Shown: positions 1-11,851 of the stretch, one piece after another
Layout of the letters: every line of letters starts with the position of its first letter
How positions within the stretch are numbered: position 1 is the first letter of the stretch
NCBI GenBank assembly: GCA_021234155.1
Contig: JAJEKV010000041.1
Coordinates: forward strand, 1,924,447-1,988,446
Direction: 5' to 3'
DNA from: Isoetes taiwanensis
Lineage: Eukaryota; Streptophyta; Lycopodiopsida; Isoetales; Isoetaceae
DNA length: 64,000 nucleotides
Notes under the pieces: generated by a model
What the model was told of the DNA's origin: nothing
The model's input: only the letters and a program-made list of their open reading frames with translations
Databases searched by the model: none
Program-made: the position numbers and the translations under genes

Positions 1-2748
1 CCAATATCGTTAACATTTCGCAAAGGCTACACCCTTTGTGGTCGATGGCACCACCATTTATTTGACTCAACATTTGATTTACGAGGGTATTTCATATTCC
101 CTTGCACACCCCTTGTTTATCATGAGTGCGCCATACCCGGGATCTCGATGTCCGCGAGTTTGGTGCACTGCTTATCATGCCAATGTCCATCGTCGACCAA
201 TATCGACAAGCCTCCACGAAACCTTTGTTAAATTTACGTGGCGCCAAGTTCCTTGGGTATTCTATCAAGAACACCCATATCAATAAACCTTTCTATAACC
301 TGGTCCTCTTTGCTACACACTCCAACCACCACATAGATTGGCCCCAAATGATGTTCTATCGTCTTCTCAAAAGTGGACCGCCGGGTGCCACTTCCATTTC
401 GAAGTTTACGTGGGAGGCCACTTTCAAGCCCTCATCCGTCATTACTTCCCTCCCACACCACAAAATTCTCATAATTCCACTCGGCGGTCCCTTCCAATGA
501 CTAGCGAGCTGGCACTTCCGCCCTTCTTCCCTGGTCATGTCCAAAGTCCGCACACCCATGTCCTTTGTCTCCTCCTCAGCTACACCATCCGGTTCACACC
601 ATCTTTTCCCAAACATCACAAACCGGGCAGCGGTAGGCTCCACCACCACAACACCCTCGTCGGTTGTTGTATCGATATCGGCCCGGGATGCTCAAGGCTG
701 CTTTGCTCTCAAGTTACAAGAATCCCAAGGCGCTCTTATGGCGGGGTTCATGAGGCACTAGAGGCCTCGATGCGGTACACGGGACCTTCAAAGCGCCCTT
801 GCCCCCAAGTTGCAACTTTGGAGGCCAAACTTCAAGACAAACCGCGAAGCTCTCTTACAGGGCTCATACCGATCTCAAAAGTGCACAAGATCAAGTCAGC
901 CAACTTGCAAATCAACGAGGCTCGGCTCAATCAGAAATTCAGAATTTATTGGAGCACAACAAGTCAAAGCAGCTCTCACGGTACCAAGGGCCTTGAGATA
1001 TTGCTAAGCTCAGCGCCTTGTACTCGAACTTTGTGAAAATTTCAGCACTCAAGTTCAAAACCTTACAGAGCGGGATGCTCAAGTTGCCTCCTTGGCTCGA
1101 CTTTCTACCACGGACCTCTCGGCTCACCTCTCTTCAAGATCAGCTTACTGAGAGGTGCGAAGCGAAGATCTTGGATGGCCGGAGATTGCCGGTGCCGTCT
1201 CAATACTCAGGAAATCCTCCTCCCGGTCAACACTTCTCGAAGCGGGTCCGTGACCCGATCCGCTTTCTTTGCTAGAGCGGGACAACCCGGATCGTGATCT
1301 TGAACGACTCTGACAAGCTATTGATCTGGCGATGAGGCTCAAAAGCAAAACTTGGCGGCCATACCGCCATTCTTAACGAATGCCTTTTGACTTCCGGTTC
1401 CTTCACGCTATCACGATTATGTGGTTGCTCGCCGCCACCTCTTCCTTTCGAAGTGGCATGCGGCCGATGGACTGTGGATATTCCCCTGGCGGTCTGATTT
1501 TCTTGGTTTGGCGAACTCTCCATTGAAGACAAAGGGTTGTCTTTGTGCCCTTGTGGTCTTTGATCTCATACCTTTGTCCCGATCCGGACTTTATCACCTT
1601 GAGTTGTTCAGCCCATGGCTTACATATTTCATGATTTCTATCGGGTGATACGGGAACACGCCGGAAATGGGCCACGCCCGCTCTTTCGGGGGTGACCCCA
1701 GCGTGCAATGGGTGCCGGGATAACAATCCATATCTTGCGGATCTGCTTTCGGACCCAAACTCTTCATCGGTACATGCGAGGCTTGCCAATCATTTATCTC
1801 TCGGCAGCCGGGCGGCTACAACAGAATAAGGAAGTATCTAGGACATCAGGATCTTCCCTATGCACAAATTTATATGCGACACCTCATGGGATACAATCAA
1901 TTACGAGCTCTGTTGGATAGCAAGGCGGTCCCCACGGGATGGGATAGCCCTCTGTCAACTCTCAACTCTCTGCTTCTCTTTGGGATCGTTGGTGTCAAGC
2001 TCTTGATCCGGATCTTGTCGATCAATTCGGGGAGACCGCTCAAGAACCCCGCCCGGGCATGGTTCCTTCTCCCTATGCTTCCACAGGCGTACCTCCCGCC
2101 CCGGGTTTCTGACTTCCCGATTGGCGCCTCCCTTTTTGGACCAAGGTCATGGATGGTCATGCGGATGGACTCCACCTCCGGATCTCGGCGGATCTCCGGT
2201 GGGATCCACGTTTTGTTCGCCGCTCACATTGGGAAGAAGGTGCCACTCGGATACCACCACCAATTGGATCTACATTGCTAATGGCGTGGTTGGCAGCGGC
2301 CCCGGCGGATGCGCTTCATGGTCTTGACACCTTCTTGCGAGAATGCCACCACCTCACGATCCTTGAGTCCATCTTCAAAGCAGGTTTTGTGCTGCCCTCA
2401 AATGCATTTTGCTAAGCTCCTTAAATCGGCGTCCCATTTTTCCTTGCAATCCGAATGCGATTGCCGGTGCCTTTGGCCTCGGACTGTCTCCTCATGGAAT
2501 GTCGGTACATTTCTTGAGGCGCCCATCTTTGCCCTTGAAGACATGAGTGCGGCTCTCGCTTTCTTATTGATGCAGATCACGCCCTTGCCCAAAACACTCC
2601 TCCTGCTCTTCAAACGCGCCGGGATCTCATTGCGATTACCATAATGGTGCCCGTCCTCCTCCCGTGAGGATCACTTTGAACCAGATGGCTTCCGCCCTCG
2701 AAACACTTCCTCCTTTTCTTCACTCGAGGTGTCGTTTTGGTGGGGGAG
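1..2748 (+). mobile_element. 3' internal part of a plus-strand LTR retrotransposon, content unidentified
   Basis: This stretch lies directly upstream of a polypurine tract and an LTR on the same strand, so it should be the 3' part of the internal region of an element that starts left of the window. I find no reverse transcriptase, RNase H, integrase or protease motif in any frame. Around 790-1000 the plus-strand frames are rich in Leu, Gln, Glu, Ala and Lys, suggesting a degenerate coiled-coil protein, but no frame stays open beyond about 230 codons and the frames interrupt each other. It may be a post-pol region of an autonomous element, or the body of a non-autonomous element using the same LTR family as its minus-strand neighbour. 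Element assignment is good; the content is unknown. Confidence 0.6.
2739..2748 (+). other. Polypurine tract of the plus-strand element
   Basis: The run GGTGGGGGAG ends exactly where the LTR begins with TGTTAG. This is the expected plus-strand primer position and it fixes the element's orientation. Confidence 0.75.
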
Positions 2749-3289
2749 TGTTAGTCTGTGCCTCACAGTACAGGACTATTCATCATCTGACAGGACAGGT
2801 CAAGCTCAAGGAGGAAGATCAAGCAATGAGACCAGCTTGGTCAAAGCCGGTGGCGTCAACAAGAGCGTGGCTCGGACAAGTGGCGGCCCCCGTCGCGCTA
2901 GCGTCCGGCGTCAGCGTGATTCTAGGCACTTCAAGAGGCACCGCCAACATTCACCTGCCAAATCAGGCCTCCTTCCGGAGTCGGCACGAGATGGTCGAGT
3001 GTCTATATATTGGGCCAAAGGCCATTGTACTATATATATGAGTAGAGCTAGCACATGAGTTTTAGATGAGTTTTGAGTCTTGTCTCCTTTCAGTTTTTCT
3101 CTCTATTGCGAGAGCTCATGTATGTTCATCATTGATATCAAGGAAGCTTATCATTTTCCTCTCATTTGTTTTTTTCTTCTTCTTCTTCTCTTCTTGCAAA
3201 TCCAGCGTGACATAGTCCCCGGACTCTCTGTTAGATCCACGGGTCCTCGGAGGGTTTGTCTTCGGGAGTTCGAACCCAGACCCCAAACA
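2749..3289 (+). repeat. LTR (3' LTR of the plus-strand element)
   Basis: A 541-bp repeat running from TGTTAGTC to CCCAAACA. The same sequence occurs in inverted orientation at 8800-9387, and homology stops at exactly these ends. A TATA-like ACTATATATATGAG lies near 3030-3043, where an LTR promoter would be expected. A pyrimidine-rich tract lies near 3170-3195. It joins directly to the integrase coding sequence of the minus-strand element at 3290, with no spacer. Confidence 0.85.
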
Positions 3290-3990
3290 ATAAACCAATT
3301 TGAAAGGAGTGTGACCCGTAGCTATTTTGAAACAAGTATTGTAAGCCCAAAAAACAGTAGGAAGCTTGTTTTGCGGTCGGTCGAGAAGCGTCACAAATTT
3401 TCTTGAGAATTGTGACGAGTCTTGTTGGTGCTTTACGCCAAACCATTGCCTTGAGGATAGTAAGGTGTGCTCTTGTGATGATGTATCAGGAGATAATCCG
3501 TCAGCTCCTTGATGGTATGATTGATAAAGTGGACACCACGATCACTGACCAGCTCCGTGGGGCAGCCGAATCGTGTGATGATTTGTTGATAGATAACCTT
3601 GGTGGCTTGCCGCGGTGTTGTGCGGAAGTGCATAAGCTTCCGCCCATTTGGTAGCGTAGTCGGTGAGAACCAGAATGTAGCGGACGCGGGTGTGCCGCGG
3701 GGAGGATCGATGGGTCCCACAAAATCCATTCCCCATTTCTTTGAAGGGAAGTGGCGTGGCAGCCGGCGTCAAGGGAAGGCGTCACGGACGTGGGGCGTCC
3801 CACCGCCTGGCAAGCATCTGCGATCTTGGCGTGGGCGTGGCGTCTTTGAAGGCGTGGGCCAAAAATAACCAGCAAGAAGGATTTTTGCGTGCGCCGTGGT
3901 GTCTCCATGAAAATGACCACCTCAGGAGCCCTTCATGGGCTTCTCGAACAATATCACGGGACCTCATAAGGGAGAACACGGTCGTCGGAA
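3290..3990 (-). pseudogene. Integrase (HHCC finger and DDE core), truncated and frameshifted
   Basis: Integrase inserts retrotransposon cDNA into the host genome. In successive minus-strand frames one can read an HHCC-type N-terminus around 3990-3800 (AHEG, then further left AKIADACQ), a core start MDFVGPI at about 3729, RYILVLTDYATKWAEAYAL near 3690-3640, then TRFGCPTELVSDRGVHFIN and STPYYPQGNGLA near 3560-3435, and finally TGHTPFKLVY near 3310. At least three frame changes separate these blocks. The coding sequence ends at 3290, against the inverted LTR, so the C-terminal domain (and any chromodomain) is absent. Non-functional as it stands. Confidence 0.85.
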
Positions 3991-4170
3991 GGATGGTATC
4001 CTTACCCTTTTTGTAAAGATGGCTGCAACCATGGTGTAGTCCGCGGACCTCGCGGAGAAATTGATGTCGGCGGGAGTGTCGCTTGGCTGGAGAAAGCGTG
4101 GCGTCCTCCGGTGGAAAGCGCCGGTGAGGAGATACTTGCTGAAAATCATGAAACCAATGAGGTGTTGCCG

Positions 4171-4730
4171 TTACGAAAGAGTTGAGCGTCGGGAAAAGGC
4201 GCACGAGACTCCGGTGGAGGGATCATCCGTGGATCGTGAAAGATAATCAGGGACAACATGAGATTTGCCGACCTTGTGAACAATTTCAAAGGTGCAAATT
4301 CTTGCGAAGGAGGACCCAACGAGCAATGCGGCGTGGGGCGTGGATTTGTTGATCAAATAAAGAAGTGCACGGTGGTCAACAAAGAATTTGATCCGACCGC
4401 CCAAAAGATAGTGACGGAAGCGTTGGACGCAGAAAATTAAACCAAAGGCTTTCGCCTGTGGGCGAGTAGTTGCGTTCAGCCAGAATTGAGTTCCATTTGG
4501 CGTAGCGGTTTAGTTTGTCGATTAATGCGCATCATATTACGGAGAAAGAACAGCTCAATAGCAAAGGCCGAGACATCGACATGGACATGAAAGGGCTTGT
4601 CCCATTGAGGAGGAACAAGAACAGGGGCTGAGTAAGCAAGAGCTTCAAGCTGTTGGAAAGCAAACATCCGCATGGGAATTCCAAACCCAGGTGGATTCAT
4701 CACCCGTGAGTTTATGAATGGGATCTGCAA
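4171..4730 (-). pseudogene. RNase H domain of the gypsy pol, frameshifted
   Basis: RNase H degrades the RNA strand of the RNA/DNA hybrid during reverse transcription. The N-terminal part reads WDKPFHVHVDVSAFAI near 4620-4560. The distal part reads KFFVDHRALLYLINKS and FEIVHKVGKSHVVPDYLSR between 4390 and 4230, typical of the end of Ty3-type RNase H. The two blocks lie in different frames with stops between them. Immediately right is the RT thumb, reading NIKETRSFLGKVNYYSTFIP at about 4855-4795. Confidence 0.8.
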
Positions 4731-4794
4731 TGGCTGCGAGTCCAGGAATGAAGGTGGAGTAATAATTGACCTTACCCAAGAAAGAGCGTGTTTC

Positions 4795-5513
4795 CTTTAT
4801 ATTGGCTGGTGCTTGAGCCTTGAGCACACAGCTGATTTTGGCAGGATCCGTGGTGATACCTGCTTTGTTCGACCACATGTCCCAAAGAGAACACACGAAG
4901 TGGCAAAAAAGGTGCATTTCTTGGGATTGAGACTAATCTTAGGACTCATCACATTTCTGAAAGACAAGTTCCAATTTATCCAAATGGTCAGCCATGGAAC
5001 TGTAGGCAGAGAAGTCATCTTGAAAAATTTGCAAGAAGGGATTTTCCTTCATAAAATCATGAAAAACTGAGAGCATGATACGTTGAAATGTGGATGGAGA
5101 GTTTGATAATCCAAAAGGAACCACCTTGTAGCAAAAAAAGTGCTTACCGGGGTGGTGAAGGTAGTCTTGAGTTGATCAGATTCTTTGATTGAGATCTGAT
5201 TGTAGCGGAAAAACCATCCATGAAGGAGTACATCTCATGTCCGAACTGGTGCAGTGAAGGGAAGGGGAAAATAATCACGCTCCGTGGCACGATTGAGTTT
5301 TTGGTAGTCCACACAAACGCGGATCTTACCATTGTGTTTGAGTGCAATGGCGATGGGGCTCACCCCTCGAGAATGTTTGACCTCATAGATCAAACTGCGG
5401 CAAAGGAGTTTGTCACCGCCTTGACGCGATCCACGTGAAGTGGGGTTGAGCCCGTCGATGTCGTTGCTAGGCTGGCGTGCATCGGACTTGGTAGGAATGG
5501 TGAGTTCCTCCAA
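4795..5513 (-). pseudogene. Reverse transcriptase domain of the gypsy pol, frameshifted
   Basis: Several conserved Ty3-type RT blocks are readable. They are GVSPIAIALKHNGKIRVCVD with QKLNRATERDYFPLPF (about 5385-5260), YSFMDGFS (about 5235-5205), VPFGLSNSPSTFQRIM (about 5122-5075), an active-site block FQDDFSAYS near 5025-4995, and the thumb GKVNYYSTFIPGLAAIADPI. The catalytic box reads FQDD instead of the usual Y-x-DD; both aspartates are present. The blocks sit in at least three frames, so no continuous enzyme is encoded. Confidence 0.85.
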
Positions 5514-6237
5514 GTTGTTTTGTTGATCCCCGAAGATCTCTGTAGCTCAGTGCAAAAATGTGTTTGAACTTTTGAAAGCGTGGCGGTACATTACGATAGG
5601 GTGTGGGAAGATTGGCGGCAATCCGGACGGTGATTGTTGCCTACGTCCACAATCTCTCACGTCGAGTCCGAATATGGGTGATAACTTCCATGTCTGGACA
5701 ATATGAGCGGGGAGGTTGAAGCATAACAGGATGCGTGGCTCTGCGTGGTGAAAAGAGAGGTTGCTTGAGTTTCCTCAAGCGAGGAGGTTGCTTCATGACA
5801 GTGTGTACTTCCCGGGAGAGCTGCGGGAGGTTGGCGTCGAAAAGTGATCAATACGTTGGATTCGATTGCAAGGAGCGGGTAAAGGGTCAAGCAAAGCAGC
5901 CACACCGGGTCCGATCAAGAGTCATTTCTCCCCAAGGATCGGCATACTCGGGGTAGGATAGCAGGCGGAACTTCGGTGGAGCCCGAACTTGATAAATATT
6001 CCGGCGTCCTTAGAGAGTGGTGTGTGAGAGAGAGGGTTCAGCATTGTCGACGGAAATGATTTTGCCTGTTTTCAAGTCCACGGTGGCATTGAGGTGACCA
6101 TCAGTGATGACTAACTGATCCGTGGCCCAGTAATGAATGCTCTTGGCCTGGCGGAGAAAAGGTCTGCCGACCAACATTTCATAATCACACGGATCTTCTC
6201 CAGCCTTCCAAACACCAAATTCAAGGGGAATGCGAGA

Positions 6238-6528
6238 TCACCTATGTTGATGAAGAAGAGGCGTGACGCCTTGAGGTCTCGTGATATGGCCATTGGCCAA
6301 TTTGATGTCATATGGGGCACGATAGAGTTGTTTGATGCCCATTTGTTTGCGGAGTTTATCCGTGATGAGATTGACCGCGCTACCTCCGTCAATTTGAACA
6401 TGATTGACTTGTTGATTGCCCACCGTGGCATGTACCGTGGGAGTAGAGGTAGCAACAGCCCCAACCAAAATAGTCGGGAGTGGTAACTGGTCCTTGAGAG
6501 CAGGACAAAGTTTCAAAATTGTAGCCAA
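6238..6528 (-). pseudogene. Retroviral-type aspartic protease domain, DGGSAVNLI active site
   Basis: This 96-codon open stretch contains HVQIDGGSAVNLITDKLRKQ followed by MGIKQL and IKLANGHITRPQG. That is the layout of a retropepsin: catalytic Asp in a D-G-G-S-x-V-N variant of the D-S/T-G box, then the flap region. It would cut the Gag-Pol polyprotein. It lies between gag (right) and RT (left), as expected. The frame is lost at about 6238. Confidence 0.8.
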
Positions 6529-7126
6529 GCTTAAAGGAATTTTGATTTTGGCTAGCTCCTCTTGGAGTTCCGAGGCACATGAGAAAAAGGATCATTTTGG
6601 ATCCACAGTGCGGGGAGGCGTGGTAAGGAAGCAAAGCAACTTCTTTGAGTAGGTCAACCTCCGCCCGATATTGGGATATGTATGTCGAGGCGTAGAGGTT
6701 GAGACGTGGAAGGTGCGTCTTGTCGTTGTTGAGCTCTCGTGGTGGCATGGACATTAGCCAACGCGGCGGCCTTGACAACTTGCATGAGGTTCAAAATGCT
6801 TTGGCGAACTTTAGGCATGACACATTCGCATGAGTTTCTCCAAGTCCGGTGCAAAATGGACCTTTTGTCTTCTCGCATGAGGAATGGCGTCCGATGTAAA
6901 GGCAGGTTGCGTGCCATTAGGAATAATGGTTAAGGGGCGTGACGCTCGGTGCGGCGTGAAACCAAACCAACCCAATTTGATGGCCGGGGTGGAGGATTAA
7001 GAGCCCGAAAAATTTCTTCCGTGTTTGTTGATCCATCCGAGGTTGATTGGCGGGAGCTGGTTGATAAGCGTGATTGCCTTTGGCGAGGTGGCTTCCCCAA
7101 GAATGGGACGCGGGCCTTGTTTGCCA
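6529..7126 (-). pseudogene. gag-protease linker of the gypsy element, degenerate
   Basis: The minus strand carries only short frames between the zinc-knuckle part of gag and the protease. One of them (6654-6917) is Arg/Gln/Ala-rich and reads as an alpha-helical linker. I recognise no further domain. It is included because position and strand make it part of the same polyprotein. Confidence 0.5.
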
Positions 7127-8576
7127 TTAGCAATCCGGAGTTGGTAAGCCGTGAGGCGGACTGATGTGGTCCGATTGGTGCCGTGAAGCCGCACTGAACT
7201 TGGGGAGTTGAGGACACGCCGTGGTGGTATGACCCCATTCTTGGACGCTGATAACACCGAGCCAAGGATCAAAAAGGAGAACGTGTGTTGGGTCCCCGTT
7301 GTTGCTAAGGTCGATAGAGTTGATTGGGTTGCGCCCAAAGTGGTGGGGCCGATATGGCGATTGATGCTGAGGTGTTGTTTGCACTTGATAAACCATCTTG
7401 TTGCGGAAAGGTGTAGGATGAGTGCGAGTGCATTCTTCCGTGGCATGATTGCACATGTTGCAGCGTTTACAATGAGGCGGGCCATTGGTGGAGTTGCACT
7501 CATTCGCCAAGTGGCCTTGATATTTGCAGATATGGCACCAGATCTGACTGCGCTGCAGATTGGCGTGTTGAGGTTGAACAGCAGTCTGGGGAACCATGAC
7601 GGGTGGAATGAAAGGGAGCTCCTGAAGAGCCACGCCACGGGAGGAAACATTGACTGAGTGATTGACAAGATCGATAGCCTGCTCCAAAGTCTTCGGGCGC
7701 AGGTATTCAGTCATGAGTCTGATAGCTGGAGGAAGTCCTTGGAGAAACCAGACCAAGATCTGGCTCTGTGTGGGGTACTCCTTGAGTTTGCTGAGCAGAA
7801 TGTGAAGACGGTCTGCAAAATCCCGGGCAGACTCCGTGGGCTCTTGTTGAAGGTCATTGAGTTGCTTGAGATGAAGTTGATCATCATCCGTGGTCCCATA
7901 GTGAGAAAGAAAAGCAGTTTTCATTTCGGACCAATCTTGTTTCCAGTGGCTTTTGTTGGACATGAGCCATTGATGAGGGGAGCCACGCAATGTGGTGGAA
8001 AAGATGTGGAATTTCAGTTGAGGTTGCGCATGACCATTCAGGACAGCCAGAGCCTCAAATTCTTCCATGTGGGCCTGAGCACTTTGGTCTAAAGGTTTGC
8101 CTTTCGTGTTGCCAAAGGTGGGATAAGTCAGCTTAAGGGTCTGAAAGGTAGAGGGAAAAGTGCTGGGCTGGACGGGAACATGATAGTGAGGATATTGAGG
8201 TGGAGTTGGAGGGGGTATGGTCTTTGGAAAGACCTTCTTTGAAGGGGTGGCTGAGGTGGGGGTCTTGGAGGTGCCTCGATCATTGGGTTTGAGGTCCGTA
8301 AAAGATTGTAAAAGGAAGAAGAGCGATTGGGAAAGGTAGGGAAGGGAAAATCACGGGAGGAGCAAAAGAGACATGTGGATATCCCCGCTCACCCGTAGGG
8401 AGATGATGGTTGTGAAGGCAGAGGCGTATGGCGGTAAGAGTGATGGATGAAGGCATGTTCGGGGTATGAAAGTAAGGTTGAGCGGTGGAGCCGGATAGGG
8501 CTCTGATAGTGATGAGGAGATCGAGGTCGCGGAGCAATGTTTGCACGCTTTGAGGTGGAGAATTTGGACGAGACAT
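7127..8576 (-). pseudogene. gag polyprotein with two CCHC zinc knuckles, one frame break
   Basis: Gag forms the virus-like particle and binds RNA. The start MSRPNSPPQSVQTLLRDLDL at 8576 is the first Met after the 5' LTR. The frame is lost near 8280 and resumes by about 8100, and the main 313-codon block (8068-7127) contains the retrotransposon gag fold with HQWLMSNKSHW, ESARDFADRLHILLSKL and RPKTLEQAIDLVNHSV. Two CX2CX4HX4C knuckles follow: CHICKYQGHLANEC and CKRCNMCNHATEEC. This is the best-preserved part of the element. Confidence 0.85.
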
Positions 8577-8799
8577 GACACGAGGGGTGGGTGGCGCCCG
8601 AATGAGCCCTAGACCAGAATGTGGCCTCCCTCAATGTCATAAGCAGATCCATACATGTCACGTAACAGCTTTTCCGTCGATGATGGCGCCCAATCGAGAC
8701 GCCGTCACAGGAAAAGAAGTTCTTCCGGCGTGAAGTTTCGGACGGGGTGGCAACAGTAAGAAGGGGGAAAACGAATCGCAACCCGGCAGCAAATGGCGG

Positions 8800-9387
8800 T
8801 GTTTGGGGTCTGGGTTCAGGAACTCCTGCAAGACAGCCCTCTGTGAGGACCCTTGGATCTAACAGGAGAATCCGGGAGGCTATGTCACGCGGGATTTGCA
8901 AGAAAAGAACAAGAAGAAGAAAACGGAACAGAAAAGAACAATGAGAGGAAAATGATATGCTTCCTTGATATCACTGATGAACATACATGAGCTCTCGCAA
9001 TTGAGAGAAGACTGAAAAGAGACAAGACTCAAAACTCATCTAGCCATCATATGCTAGCTCTACTCATATATATAGTACAATGGCCTTTGGCCCAATATAG
9101 ACACTCTGACTGATCTCGGTGCCGACTTCTGGAAAGAGGCCTGATTTGGAGGAATGTTGGGGGTGCCTCTTGAAGTGCCTCCAATCACGCTGACGCGGGC
9201 GGTGGCGGGCCATCACTTGTCTGAGCGGCGCCTCTTGTTGACGGACGCAGGCTTTGACTGCGTGGTCTGCTGCTTGGTCTTCTGCTGGGCTTTGGAAGAC
9301 TGACCCGTGCCTGTCTGTGGATCCTTAAGCTTGACTTGGTCCGTCGTATGCATGAATAGTCCTGAACCAGGAGGCACAGGACTAACA
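8800..9387 (-). repeat. 5' LTR of the minus-strand gypsy-like element
   Basis: A 588-bp LTR that on the minus strand runs from TGTTAGTC (9387) to CCCAAACA (8800). It is homologous along its whole length to 2749-3289, but inverted. It carries the same TATA-like run (TATATATAGTACAATGG region, 9065-9082). Divergence from the other LTR is clear by eye, mainly in the first 250 bp, so the two are not a fresh pair from one insertion. Confidence 0.85.
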
Positions 9388-11851
9388 CCTTGGATTACGA
9401 CTGTGCAGAGACCTATGCCCAGATGCTTGAGCATGATCTGGAGGGACTATTGCAACTCCCCACACTTCAGCAGCAATCTGTCCAGATGACTCATCTGCTT
9501 CTGACAGCTGCTGAAAGATGCTTTGGGAGAGGCCACTCACGGAGGACCTCGGGTGCTACCACCTTTTCCCGCAATAGATGGTTCGATGATGAGTGTCGAG
9601 AGATCAAATGCGGACTCTGACAAGTCACTCGTCCCACCTCCCGCCCACAGGCCATCAGTCAATACCGCTCCTTCCTCAAGAACAAGAAAGCCAGATACCT
9701 CGCAGAGCACCAGCAACAGATGTTCGGTCTCCTGGATCGGCATCCCAGGACATTCTGGAGAAAGGTATTGAGTAAGGCTGTACATCCCACGTGGAACATC
9801 ATCTCAGAGCAATGGATATATTACTTGCAAGAGCTTTACGATCCGCTCGAGGGCCGGGCAACAATGCCTCCACAGATGGGCCTGGCTCTGGTCATCACAG
9901 AGGGGGATGTCATCATGGGCCTGCAACATCTAGCTAATGGAAAGGCATCATATCTAGATGGCATGCATGCAGAACTTCTGAAGTGGGCTGGGCCTCCAAT
10001 GGTGCCTGTCCTCACGGCACTATTCAATAAAGCATTGCAAGAAGGCTTCCCTCCCCAGTGGACCACTAATAGAGTTGTGCCCATATGCAAGGCAGGGGAC
10101 AACTATCGCACTATTATGGTCAGCACTCTCTTTGCAAAACTATTGGTTGGCATCCTTTAGCAGCGGCTGACGATATGGGCAGAAGAGGCAGATGTGCGGG
10201 CTCTGACACAGGCAGGCTTCCGGCCCAGGCATTCCACCATTGATCACATCTTCACTCTGCACACACTGATTGAGGATAGCCGAAATCGTCTGCAAAACCG
10301 TACTGTTGTTTCATGGATTTCGCAAAAGCTTTTGATACAGTGCCCGGGGACAAGTTATGGGACAGATTGCGGCAGCTGGGGAACCGTGTTGACTTGCAGA
10401 ACACAATATATAGGCTTTATGAGGCATGCTCAGGACGTATCACATCATCAGGATAGTCGGTAGTCAATAGTACTGGAGTACGCCAGGGCTGCCCCCTGTC
10501 CCCCACACTCTTTGGCCTATACGTTGATCAGTTGGAAGACTAGCTTTCTGAGCACGGAGGTGCGATCGCTCATCTCATGCATCACACAATCCGGCAACTC
10601 ATATATGCTGACGATGTCGACCTCTTGGCCTATATTCCAGAGGACATGTAACGTCACTTGGATGCTCTTGATACTTTTTGCCAATTCACTGGCATACGAG
10701 TTAACTTGGCCAAAACTAAGGTGTTGCTAGTTTCATCATCCTGTCAGCCAAGGCTTCCCTAATTCACTTACCAGGGACAAGATGTAGAGGTGGCTCCGAC
10801 CTACAAGTACTTGGGGATCGAGTTCTCTACTACCACCCATTGGAATGCTGCCATCAGGGAATGCAGAGCAATAGCCACAAGGCTGAGTTGTATGCCTGGG
10901 GCCATCAGTCATACCTGTTTAGGGCCTTGGTCGAGCCGGTTCTCCTGTACGGGGCAGAAGTGGGGTCCGGTGATATCCCTCACCACCTGAAATGATCTCG
11001 AGCAGGTGCAGAAAGCCTTCTTGGCACGAGCCCTTGGGGTAAAGTCCACAGTTCTATACCAGATCCTACTTCAGGAGACAGGTTTTCTACCCCTTCAACG
11101 GGTTGCATTGGAACGCCATATTATTTACTTCCAGAAGGTGGTCGCTATGGGTGCTACACGTTCGCCCAACCTTGCTTTGGCCGTAGCAATGGGTCCCCAA
11201 CGCCTCAAAGCCTGCTGGAAGGACAAGCAAGCTCAGTGGTTCTCACGTTGGGATATACAAGCAAACAGATGCGTACAGGTACAGACAAAGAAGGATCACA
11301 ATGCAGTAAAGCTGTACCTAGATGCTAGTTTCCTTCGCAACCTCTGGGATGCAGATGCGCTGACACACGTTAAGATGGCACACTATCAGCAGCAAATCAA
11401 TCCTAGGCTCACGAGAGGCCCACACCAGTACTTGTACACCCATTTGCCCATGAAGAAGCGCAGACTCATAGCTTCCATTCGCACGGGTGCACATCATCTC
11501 CACATTGGGATAGGGCGTTGGACTCGGGAAGCACGAGAGGATAGGCATTGTGAGTGTTGCCACCAGGGCGCCATTAAAGATAAATGTCATGCCCTCCAGA
11601 TCTGCCCAACCTTTGCCCATATCCGAGCGTGGTATGTTCGGTTAGTTGTTCTTGACCAGCCGCTGCATGAGTTATTGAATACGGTGTCCGTGGGCTTATT
11701 GGGGTCATACCTCCAGGATTATGGATACAAGGACTCAGTTGTATCCTCTGGGATAGTATTGAATTGTCCTATACAATTGTACAGTGTACTAGCGTACTTA
11801 TTACTGCTAAGGTTTTTCCCTCGAAAACCCTTTGCGGCGGGGGTTTCTTAA
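9388..11851 (+). pseudogene. Non-LTR retrotransposon (LINE) ORF2: reverse transcriptase plus C-terminal region, broken
   Basis: The plus-strand frames give a LINE-type RT. Around 9930-10160 are LANGKASYLDGMHAELLKWA, FPPQWTTNRVVPI and NYRTIMVSTLFAKLLVGIL. Around 10200-10290 are QAGFRPRHSTIDHIFTLHTL and IEDSRN. Near 10480-10520 is QGCPLSPTLFGLYVDQLE, and near 10595-10630 the catalytic box LIYADDVDLLAY. The C-terminal part (11006-11851, 281 codons open) ends with a Cys/His cluster, CECCHQGAIKDKCHALQIC, of the kind found at LINE ORF2 ends. Stops and frameshifts occur between blocks. The endonuclease domain should lie upstream but is cut off by the gypsy LTR at 9387, so the gypsy element probably inserted into this LINE. 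Confidence 0.85.

Larger units (their letters stand above)
3290..8799 (-). mobile_element. Internal region of a minus-strand Ty3/gypsy-like retrotransposon, 3' end cut off
   Basis: Reading leftwards from the 5' LTR at 8800-9387, the order is gag (8576 to about 7127), protease (about 6500-6300), RT (about 5500-4800), RNase H (about 4730-4170) and integrase (about 3990-3290). Integrase after RT/RNase H is the Ty3/gypsy order. Many frameshifts break every domain. The element stops inside integrase where the plus-strand LTR begins, so the integrase C-terminus and 3' LTR are missing here. No standard initiator-Met primer site follows the 5' LTR; the bases next to it read CCGCCATTTGCTGCCGGG on the minus strand. 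Confidence 0.85.

Noticed and set aside
7208-7657. 149-codon plus-strand open frame
   Set aside because: Antisense shadow of the gag reading frame, which has two zinc knuckles on the minus strand.
8640-8760. Possible tRNA primer site GATTGGGCGCCATCATCG for the minus-strand gypsy element
   Set aside because: Lies more than 100 bp from the LTR end defined by the two LTR copies, so the position is wrong for a primer-binding site.
11006-11851. 281-codon open frame as an independent host gene
   Set aside because: It continues the LINE ORF2, has the LINE C-terminal Cys/His cluster, and is followed by the family 3' end.
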